A stretch of 64,000 nt of DNA. It comes from Euzebya pacifica (GTDB taxonomy: Bacteria > Actinomycetota > Nitriliruptoria > Euzebyales > Euzebyaceae). Within the stretch, counting starts at the first letter, position 1. Every line of letters starts with the position of its first letter. The notes under the pieces were generated by a model, which was given only the letters and a program-made list of their open reading frames with translations, was not told the DNA's origin and searched no databases. The DNA lies in the NCBI RefSeq assembly GCF_003344865.1, contig NZ_CP031165.1, positions 3,911,910 through 3,975,909 on the forward strand, written 5' to 3'. Shown in pieces: positions 57,446 through 64,000 of this stretch. The position numbers and the translations under genes are program-made.

Positions 57446-57655
57446 ATGCCGGTCCTCAACTCGATCGAACTCGAAGGCGTCTCCAGCATCGGCTGGGACG
57501 ACGCCGCCCAGGATGCCGTGCGCGAAGCCGGCCGGACGTTGCGACGCATCATGCGCCTGGACGTCCTGGCCGTCGGCGTGGGGGTCGACGCGGAGGGGGA
57601 ACGGGAGTACCGGACGACCATCCGGCTCTTCTTCGAGGTCGATCGGCAGCCGTGA
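57446..57655 (+). CDS. Dodecin-like protein
   Basis: A 69-aa protein of dodecin type (PF07311): ELEGVSSIGWDDAAQDAVRE, AGRTLRRIMRLDVLAVGVGV, YRTTIRLFFEVD. Known dodecins form hollow dodecamers storing flavin or CoA. The Trp that stacks on flavin (LDWFEV type) is Arg/Leu here (MRLDV). Ligand is therefore uncertain. Divergent from thiL by 63 bp. Confidence 0.7.
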   Translation: MPVLNSIELEGVSSIGWDDAAQDAVREAGRTLRRIMRLDVLAVGVGVDAEGEREYRTTIRLFFEVDRQP

Positions 57656-57680
57656 TGCACATCATCGAAGGGACACACAC

Positions 57681-57914
57681 GTGGTTTCCGCCTACATCCT
57701 CATCCTGACCGAGGTCGGCAAGGCCGCCGAGGTCGCCGCCGCAGTCGCGGAGATCCCCGGGGTGAAGGCCGCCGACGACGTCACGGGCCCCTACGACGTG
57801 GTCGTGCGCGCCGAGGCCCAGGACATGGACGAGCTCGGCCGGTTGGTCGTCGCTCGGGTGCAGTCCATCGAGGGCATCGACCGGACACTCACGTGCCCGG
57901 TCGTGCACCTGTAG
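57681..57914 (+). CDS. Stand-alone Lrp/AsnC ligand-binding (RAM) domain protein
   Basis: A 77-aa protein without DNA-binding domain: VSAYILILTEVGKAAEVAAA, IPGVKAADDVTGPYDVVVRA, VQSIEGIDRTLTCPVVHL. It matches the small single RAM-domain proteins found next to thiL in actinobacteria. GTG 57681 follows GAAGGGA. 25 bp after the dodecin gene, likely same transcript. Confidence 0.88.
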   Translation: MVSAYILILTEVGKAAEVAAAVAEIPGVKAADDVTGPYDVVVRAEAQDMDELGRLVVARVQSIEGIDRTLTCPVVHL

Positions 57915-57944
57915 GGGTCGATCCCCGGCGGCACGCGAGCCGGG

Positions 57945-58595
57945 TCAGGTCTTCCGCAGCGTGATGAGGGTGCCAAGCGTCGCCCCGACGGCGCCGACGA
58001 GGCACACCCACAGGCCGATGCCGACGGTGGCGCCCACGTCGCTGACGCTGCCGACGTCGATGACGACGGCCAGCAGGGTGAAGAGGGCGAACAGGAGGGC
58101 GACGATCGACACCCAGCGGAACCGCAGCCGTGCCCGCACCACGCCGGCGACCAGCAGGATCGTGGCCAGGACGATGACGATCACGCCGTCGTCAGAATCG
58201 AGGCCCGTCAGCGTGATGACGCCGAGGTCGATCCACGGCAGGAAGGTGCCGATGATCAGCAGCACCGACGACACGACGGTGAGCCACGCGATCGGGTCGC
58301 CCTTGCCCTTGGCCCCCGGCTGCGCGAACCCGGCCGCGCCGTAGCCCGGCTGCCCGCCGGGTCCCGGCTGACCGCCCGTTCCGGGCTGCCCGTATCCCTG
58401 CGGCGGATACCCGGGCTGACCTCCCGGTTGCCCGCCCGTTCCGGGCTGCCCGTACTGCTGGGCGTAGCCCTGCTGGGGGGCCTGCGGCGGCGGGTTGTAG
58501 GCCTGCGGCGAACCCGGTGGTGCGGCGGTGGCGCCTCCGGGCCCACCGAACGGCGTGGGCGGTGGCCCACCGGATCCCTGCTGGTAGTCGCTCAT
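57945..58595 (-). CDS. Pro/Gly/Gln-rich membrane protein
   Basis: A 216-aa protein. Residues 1-95 are low-complexity with repeats such as GQPGTGGQPG and GYGQPG; the rest holds four transmembrane helices (LTVVSSVLLIIGTFLPWI, VIVIVLATILLVAGVV, WVSIVALLFALFTLLAVVI, GIGLWVCLVGAVGATLGTLI). Such disordered cytoplasmic N-termini on four-helix proteins are common in actinobacteria. Function unknown. Confidence 0.8.
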   Translation of the reverse strand: MSDYQQGSGGPPPTPFGGPGGATAAPPGSPQAYNPPPQAPQQGYAQQYGQPGTGGQPGGQPGYPPQGYGQPGTGGQPGPGGQPGYGAAGFAQPGAKGKGDPIAWLTVVSSVLLIIGTFLPWIDLGVITLTGLDSDDGVIVIVLATILLVAGVVRARLRFRWVSIVALLFALFTLLAVVIDVGSVSDVGATVGIGLWVCLVGAVGATLGTLITLRKT

Positions 58596-58723
58596 CTCTC
58601 GGCGTCCTTTCCCTCGGTGACGCGCGCCCCTCACAGACGCTGATCGCTCGACACTAGCACCGAGGGAGGAGGGAACGTCACGCTCGTTCCGAGCCCGTCA
58701 CATTCCGCCGTGGACCGCCTGGA

Positions 58724-59896
58724 TCAGGGTGAGTAGCGTGCCGACTCCTCGCTGGCTTCCATCGCGTAGGCCAGCAGCCGGTCGATGAGCACGCGGAAGG
58801 CCACGCCCTGGGCCTCCCACACCGGCGGGAACATCGACTGCGGCGTCAGACCGGGGATGGTGTTGATCTCGTTGACCAGCACCTCGTCGCTGTCGGGCAG
58901 GTAGAAGAAGTCGACACGGGCCAGCCCGCGGGCGCCGACGGCGTCGTAGGCCTGGGCGGCGTAGTCACGGCAGCGCTCGATCACGTCGTCGGGGACGTCT
59001 GCCGGGCACTGCAGCTTCACCGGCTCGAGGTACTTGGCGTCGAAGTCGTAGAACGACGCACCCGTGTGGATCGTCTCGCCGGGCGCGGTGATCACGGGGT
59101 CGTCGTTGCCGACCACCCCGCACTCCAGCTCACGGACGCCGTCCAGGCCGCGCTCGATGATGACCACCCGGTCGTAGCCCAGCGCATCCTCCACACCCGC
59201 CCGCAAGCTTTCGGTGTCGGTGCACCGGCTGATGCCGATGGAGGAACCCTGGCGGGCCGGCTTGGTGAAGACCGGGTACTCCAGCAGCCCCTCGATCCGG
59301 GCGAGCTCGCCCTCGGGGTCACGCTCCCAGTCGGCCCGACGGACCACGTCGTGGGCGACCTGCGGCAGCCCGGCAGCGGCGAACACGTGCTTCATCTGCC
59401 GCTTGTCCACGGCGATGGCGCTAGCCGCCACGTCGGCGCCGACGTAGGGCACCCCGACGCTGGCCAGCAGCCCCTGGATGGTGCCGTCCTCGCCATAGGG
59501 GCCGTGCAGCACGGGGAAGCAGATGTCGATCCCGCCGAGGTCGACGGTCCGACCCCGATCGGCGTCGACGACGTCCGCCGCCCCGGCATCGACGTCGTCG
59601 GGCAGCAGCATCAGCCGCGGGCCGACACGGGTCTGCACCAGCGTCACGGTCTCGCCGTCCTCGGGCACCGCCGGCAGGGTCCCCTCGCGGGTCCGCGGCA
59701 CGCCATGGGGCATCAGCGTCCAGCGCCCGGTCCGGGTGATCCCGACGCTGACGACGTCGTAGATGTCGGGGTCGATGGCCCACAGCACCCCGCGTGCCGA
59801 CAGGCACGACACCTCGTGCTCGCTGGACCGGCCCCCGAACAGGACCAGGACGCGCGGCTTGTCCGCCGTCGGCGTCTCGTGTGATTCCTGGCTCAT
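58724..59896 (-). CDS. ddl: D-alanine-D-alanine ligase
   Basis: Ddl, 390 aa, ligates D-Ala pairs for peptidoglycan. LVLFGGRSSEHEVSCLSARG, FPVLHGPYGEDGTIQGLLAS, VFTKPARQGSSIGISRC, VDFFYLPDSDEVLVNEINTI and NTIPGLTPQSMFP are the ATP-grasp motifs. The YxE-type position (SSIGIS, LHGPYGEDG) fits D-Ala-D-Ala specificity. ATG 59896 overlaps the gpsA stop by four bases. Confidence 0.96.
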   Translation of the reverse strand: MSQESHETPTADKPRVLVLFGGRSSEHEVSCLSARGVLWAIDPDIYDVVSVGITRTGRWTLMPHGVPRTREGTLPAVPEDGETVTLVQTRVGPRLMLLPDDVDAGAADVVDADRGRTVDLGGIDICFPVLHGPYGEDGTIQGLLASVGVPYVGADVAASAIAVDKRQMKHVFAAAGLPQVAHDVVRRADWERDPEGELARIEGLLEYPVFTKPARQGSSIGISRCTDTESLRAGVEDALGYDRVVIIERGLDGVRELECGVVGNDDPVITAPGETIHTGASFYDFDAKYLEPVKLQCPADVPDDVIERCRDYAAQAYDAVGARGLARVDFFYLPDSDEVLVNEINTIPGLTPQSMFPPVWEAQGVAFRVLIDRLLAYAMEASEESARYSP

Positions 59897-60918
59897 CCTC
59901 GTGCCTCCTCCATGCCGTGGAACTCCGACTTGGGAGATCGTCCCATGAGCGCCACGGCCATGTCCTGCGGGTCGAGTCCATCGTGGAGGACACGAACCAC
60001 GTGCTCCACGATGGGCATCTCGACGTCGTGGTCCCGCGCGATGCCTGCGATCGCGGGGGACGATTTCACTCCTTCGGCCACCATGTTCATCTCGTCGATG
60101 ATCACCTGGAGGGGTCGGCCCCGGCCCAGCTGCTCGCCGACGTGGCGGTTGCGCGACTGGCTGCTGGTGCAGGTGGCGACCAGGTCGCCCATGCCCGCCA
60201 GCCCCGCGAAGGTCATCGCGCGTCCGCCCAGGGCAAGGCCCAGGCGGGTCATCTCGGCCAGCCCCCGGGTCAGCAGCATCGCCTTGGTGTTCTCGCCGTA
60301 GCCCATCCCGTCGGCCATCCCGGCGGCGAGGGCGATGGCGTTCTTCACGGCCCCGCCCACCTCCACACCGGTGCGATCGGGGTTGGTGTAGACCCGGAAC
60401 CAGGGGGTGTGGCAGATGGCCTGCACCCGAGCGCAGACGGCCTCGTCCGGGCCCGCCACCACGGTGCCGGAGGGGAACCGCTGTGCGCACTCGCGAGCCA
60501 GGTTCGGCCCGCTCGCCACGACCGCTCGCCCGTCGGGAAGGTCCCAGGCGTCACGGATGACCTCGCTGGCCCACCGGCCCGTGTCCAGGGCGATCCCCTT
60601 CACGAGGCTGACGGCCACCGCATCGCGTGGGACGAGGGCGTGCCACGCGGCCAACGACTCGACCAGCGCGTGGCTCGGCACGGCGAGGACCACGATGTCG
60701 GCGCCGGACAGCGCCTCGTCGGGGTCCGCGGTGGCCCGCAACGCCTCGTTCAGCCCGATGTCGGGCAGGTACTCGGGGTTACCGAGGCCCGCGTTGATGG
60801 TGTCGGCCACCTCGGGTCGCCGGGCCCACAGCCGCACGTCCGCCCCGGTGTCGGCGCAGATCGAGCCGAACGCGGTCCCCCACGACCCGGCGCCCATGAC
60901 CGCAACGGTGGTGGTCAC
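59893..60918 (-). CDS. gpsA: Glycerol-3-phosphate dehydrogenase [NAD(P)+]
   Basis: GpsA, 341 aa, makes sn-glycerol-3-phosphate for phospholipids. NAD loop VMGAGSWGTAFGSICADTG; VVASGPNLARECAQRFP; catalytic Lys in GGAVKNAIALAAGMADGMGY; FAGLAGMGDLVATCTSSQSR. GTG 60918 has GAGGAGG upstream. Confidence 0.96.
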   Translation of the reverse strand: MTTTVAVMGAGSWGTAFGSICADTGADVRLWARRPEVADTINAGLGNPEYLPDIGLNEALRATADPDEALSGADIVVLAVPSHALVESLAAWHALVPRDAVAVSLVKGIALDTGRWASEVIRDAWDLPDGRAVVASGPNLARECAQRFPSGTVVAGPDEAVCARVQAICHTPWFRVYTNPDRTGVEVGGAVKNAIALAAGMADGMGYGENTKAMLLTRGLAEMTRLGLALGGRAMTFAGLAGMGDLVATCTSSQSRNRHVGEQLGRGRPLQVIIDEMNMVAEGVKSSPAIAGIARDHDVEMPIVEHVVRVLHDGLDPQDMAVALMGRSPKSEFHGMEEARG

Positions 60919-61167
60919 GGCTGGCCTCCTCGGGTCGACTGGGTGGACGTGCCACCGCCGCCGGACGGGGTGCCCGACGGGACCGCAGTCTACGGGCGCA
61001 CGAGACCTCGACGGCGGCACCGTGCCGGCCCGACCGGCCGACCACCCTGTCGCCCATCCGACATTGTGAAGGAGCCGTCCACTTCTCCTGTCCAATGTCC
61101 CACCGTCGGGTTACCCTCCCACGATCGGCCCGGTGGGGGTCGTCGCGGTCACCCGAAAGGTTCCTTC

Positions 61168-64000
61168 GTGTCCAGACGTTTTCTCGTGTTCGCCCTCGTG
61201 CCCTGCTTGTTGGCCACCCTGCTGGTGGCTGCCCCCGTCGTGGCGCACCCCGAACGGCCCGCCGAGTTCCCGGCCGGCGCGCTCGGGACACCGTCCTACC
61301 GCTTCGACGGCAACACCTACGTGGTCTGCAAGCCCGACTCCGAGGCGCGCCTGCAGGTGCTGCCCGAGGCGCTGCGCACCCGCAACGAAGCGGTGCTCGA
61401 CGACTGTGCGTTCGAGCACATCAACGAGGCGATCGCCGAGGTCGAGGCCAACGGCGAGCAGGGCAGCCGGATCCTGGTGATGCCCGGCGTGTACCGCGAG
61501 GAGCCCTACGTGGGCGCCGTCGACCCGGCGTGCCTGGAGATCGAGCCCCCCGCCGACGACGAGGGCGGCGGCATCATGGACATCGGCGCCATCCCCCTGC
61601 CCCCCATGCAGCAGCACGAGCTGAACCAGCAGGAGGACCCCACCGAGGACGAGGGCAACAACAACCCCGGCGCGCTGGTGCTGTCCTACGAGCAGCAGCG
61701 TGAGTGCCCGTTCCTGCAGAACCTGATCCCGATCCTGGGCGACACCGACGACGACGGGGTCTGCGACAACAACCTCTGCAACCTGCAGATCGAGGGCACC
61801 GGCGCCTCGCCCCTGGACACCGTGATCGACGGCGACTACTCCCAGCTCAACGGCATCCGTGCCGACCGGGCCGACGGGTTGTACCTGCGGAACTTCACCG
61901 TCCAGCGGTTCGAGTTCAACGCCGTCTACATCATCGAGTCCGACGGGTTCGTCTTCGAGGAGATGATCACCCGCTGGAACGACGAGTACGGGTTCCTGTC
62001 CTTCGCCGTGGACCACGGGCTGTACCAGAACTGCGAGGGGTACGGCAACGGCGACTCCGCCATCTACCCGGGCTCGGCGACCGACCTCAACCAGGAGGCG
62101 GGCCTCTTCGACGACAACGAGGGCCTGCGCTTCGGCACCGAGATCCGCGGCTGCCGTGGCCACCACAACACCCTCGGCTACTCCGGCACGGCCGGCAACT
62201 CCGTGCACACCCACCACAACGAGTTCGACCGCAACCTCGTCGGTGCGGCGACCGACTCGTTGTTCCCCGACCACCCGGGCCTGCCGCAGGACCACGCCTA
62301 CTTCCACGACAACCTGTTCCACTCCAACAACACCGGCTACTACGAGCGTGACCTGCTGGCCGGCAAGTGCACCGGGCCGTTCAGCGAGCGGGACTACGAC
62401 GAGGGCGTCGTCTGTCCGGTCGTGCCCCTCCCCGTCGGAACCGGCCTCGTGCTGGCCGGCGGCAACTACAACCTCTTCGAGAACAACCGCTTCTACGACA
62501 ACTGGCGCCAGGGCACCTTCCAGTTCTTCGTGCCGGCGACGCTGCGTGGCGAGGACGCCCCCGACAAGCAGTTCGACACCTCCAACTTCAACACCTGGCG
62601 CGGGTCGACCTACGGCGTGAACATCAACGGCCTGGCCCAGCCCAACGGCACCGACATGGTGTGGGACGGCGAGGGCGAGGGCAACTGCTGGACCGACAAC
62701 GTCGGCATCGACGGCGGAGCTCCCACCACCGCCGTCGGCGACGGGTCCGGCATCTTCGAGGTCCCGGGCATCCCGTTCCCCGGCTGCGACCCGCGTCCCC
62801 CGTTCACCCCCGGGCCGGGCATCGTCACGGCCGCACAGTGCGCCTCCTACTCACGCGGCAGCGAGCCCAACCCGCCCGGCTGCAACTGGTTCTCCACCCC
62901 CGAACCGCCGGCCGACCGCACCCCCGAGGGCCCCACGGTCGACCGACTGGCCGGTGCCGAGCGCATCGAGACCAACCTGCTGACCTCCCGCTCGGCCTTC
63001 CCGGGTCAGTCCGCCAACGTCGTGCTGGCCACGGCGGACAACTTCGCCGACGCCCTCGCGGGTGCCCCGCTGGCGGCGCACCTCGAGGCCCCGCTGCTGA
63101 TCACCCCGACCGGCGGCCTGGACGACCGCGTCGCCGAGGAGATCACCCGCCTGGGCGCCCAGCGCGTCTGGCTGCTCGGCCAGACGGCGGCCCTCTCCGA
63201 CACCGTGGTCGCCGACCTCGAGGCGCTGGGGATCCGTGAGATCACCCGCGTCGGTGGCGCGAACCGCTTCGAGACGGCCACGTTGATCGCAGGGATGATC
63301 GGGTCCGGCAACGCCTTCCTCGTCGAGGGTGGCGACTTCGCCTCAGCGCTGTCGGCCTCCGCCGTCGGTGCCCTGGTCGGACGGCCCGTGCTGCTGACGT
63401 CAGCCGACACCATCTCCCCCGAGCTCGAGACCTTCCTCGAGGGCGGCCTGATGGTCGACATCCGCCTGGTGGGTTCGGCCGTGTCCGACGCGGTGATGGC
63501 CGAGCTGCCGGTCGTGCAGCCCCGCATCGTCGACATCGAGCGGACCGCAGGTGCCGACGCGACCGAGACCAGCGCGTTGATGGCCGAGCTCGGCGTCCAG
63601 ATCGGGCAGGACGACACCGAGCTGTGGATCGCCACGGTCGACAACTGGCCGGACGCGCTGGGCGCGGCCGCGGCAGCTGCCGTCGACGAGGGCGTCCTGC
63701 TGCAGGTCCCGTCCTCGCTGGACGGCGAGTCGCCGGCGCTGGACTACATCACCGAGAAGAACGCGATCCTCGAGCACATCCGCATCGCCGGTGGGACCGC
63801 CGCGGTCAGCCAGGAGGTGGAGGACACCATCCTCACCGCCACCGGCGGCGCCACGGGCGACGTCCGGGGTGACCGTTCGCACGGCACGTTCGTGTCGACC
63901 GGTTCCGTCGCGCCGCTGCCCGACGTCGACGCGGCCTACGCCGACGTGACCGGGACGGCCACGATGGTCCGGACGATCCACGGCACCACCGAGGTCGAGG
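61168..64000 (+). CDS. Secreted parallel beta-helix/cell-wall-binding repeat 2 protein, partial
   Basis: A long exported protein that runs off the window (about 944 codons seen). GTG 61168 with AAAGG upstream begins a signal peptide (FLVFALVPCLLATLLVAAPV). Residues about 50-560 resemble a right-handed beta-helix (GIRADRADGLYLRNFTVQRF; EIRGCRGHHNTLGYSGTAGN; GGNYNLFENNRFYDNW). An internal Asp-rich DTDDDGVCDNN may bind calcium. From about 590 three cell-wall-binding repeat 2 units follow (VDRLAGAERIETNLLTSRSA; NFADALAGAPLAAHLEAPLL; RFETATLIAG). The beta-helix family includes pectate-lyase-like and carbohydrate-binding proteins. Confidence 0.85.
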   Translation, partial: MSRRFLVFALVPCLLATLLVAAPVVAHPERPAEFPAGALGTPSYRFDGNTYVVCKPDSEARLQVLPEALRTRNEAVLDDCAFEHINEAIAEVEANGEQGSRILVMPGVYREEPYVGAVDPACLEIEPPADDEGGGIMDIGAIPLPPMQQHELNQQEDPTEDEGNNNPGALVLSYEQQRECPFLQNLIPILGDTDDDGVCDNNLCNLQIEGTGASPLDTVIDGDYSQLNGIRADRADGLYLRNFTVQRFEFNAVYIIESDGFVFEEMITRWNDEYGFLSFAVDHGLYQNCEGYGNGDSAIYPGSATDLNQEAGLFDDNEGLRFGTEIRGCRGHHNTLGYSGTAGNSVHTHHNEFDRNLVGAATDSLFPDHPGLPQDHAYFHDNLFHSNNTGYYERDLLAGKCTGPFSERDYDEGVVCPVVPLPVGTGLVLAGGNYNLFENNRFYDNWRQGTFQFFVPATLRGEDAPDKQFDTSNFNTWRGSTYGVNINGLAQPNGTDMVWDGEGEGNCWTDNVGIDGGAPTTAVGDGSGIFEVPGIPFPGCDPRPPFTPGPGIVTAAQCASYSRGSEPNPPGCNWFSTPEPPADRTPEGPTVDRLAGAERIETNLLTSRSAFPGQSANVVLATADNFADALAGAPLAAHLEAPLLITPTGGLDDRVAEEITRLGAQRVWLLGQTAALSDTVVADLEALGIREITRVGGANRFETATLIAGMIGSGNAFLVEGGDFASALSASAVGALVGRPVLLTSADTISPELETFLEGGLMVDIRLVGSAVSDAVMAELPVVQPRIVDIERTAGADATETSALMAELGVQIGQDDTELWIATVDNWPDALGAAAAAAVDEGVLLQVPSSLDGESPALDYITEKNAILEHIRIAGGTAAVSQEVEDTILTATGGATGDVRGDRSHGTFVSTGSVAPLPDVDAAYADVTGTATMVRTIHGTTEVE

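Noticed and set aside
58611-58666. 9-bp inverted repeat CCCTCGGTG/CACCGAGGG upstream of the Pro/Gly-rich membrane gene
   Set aside because: The arms are 38 bp apart with GC-rich sequence and no U-tract; too weak to call a regulatory site.

Overview
The window is a chromosomal segment of a very GC-rich actinobacterium. The evidence is codon use, frequent GTG/TTG starts, ATGA/GTGA four-base gene overlaps, a sepIVA ortholog beside the DUF177-rpmF-plsX-acpP-rnc-smc-ftsY cluster, a DUF2469 gene after lepB, and a stand-alone Lrp-type sensor gene near thiL. Three large secreted proteins with cell-wall-binding repeat 2 domains, and subtilases paired with GGDEF-EAL proteins, suggest the Nitriliruptoria/Euzebya branch. 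That placement is an inference from gene content and was not tested by a search.

Layout. 1-5868 (minus): comM (cut by the window edge), yraN and a 1408-aa secreted cell-wall-binding protein. 5966-8078: a TetR-type repressor divergent from a Tat-exported vanadium haloperoxidase-like protein, with a palindromic operator between them. 8093-12728 (minus): the ribosome/translation operon rpsP-khpA-rimM-trmD-lepB-rplS-lepB-DUF2469 plus a 38-aa membrane protein, with structured leaders before rpsP and rplS. 12892-14567: a CaCA-type cation exchanger, a small unknown protein and a HExxH metallopeptidase.

14586-25044 (minus) is the most unusual region. It holds two modules: subtilase + GGDEF-EAL, joined by an ATGA overlap, and subtilase + subtilase + GGDEF-EAL. 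All three subtilases end in Trp-rich WSG pentapeptide arrays. Both membrane GGDEF-EAL proteins keep their cyclase and phosphodiesterase motifs. The block lies between ffh and rpsP, which are close together in many relatives. I infer a cell-surface protease/c-di-GMP signalling system.

25155-36862: ffh, a PH-like membrane protein, a GNAT protein, an ABC exporter with a WYL-type regulator, a Fic protein with a 29-bp palindrome at its start, ftsY, a sulfotransferase, and a cell-wall-binding/beta-propeller secreted protein. 36916-48024: smc, a coiled-coil mini-protein, an alpha/beta hydrolase with a membrane partner, a MutM homolog lacking its catalytic residues, rnc, acpP, plsX, rpmF, DUF177, sepIVA, coaD and rsmD. 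48083-54389: an orphan hybrid histidine kinase, recG, thiD and a COG3910-type ATPase.

54429-55692 is an IS110-family element that appears to have landed at the start codon of a GNAT gene. A 50-bp tandem repeat (56239-56388) separates that gene from convergent thiL. Then come a dodecin-like protein, a stand-alone RAM domain, a proline/glycine-rich membrane protein, and ddl-gpsA (minus, overlapping). The window ends inside a third cell-wall-binding protein, with an N-terminal parallel beta-helix. No rRNA, tRNA or CRISPR array was seen, and no gene-free stretch exceeds about 300 bp.
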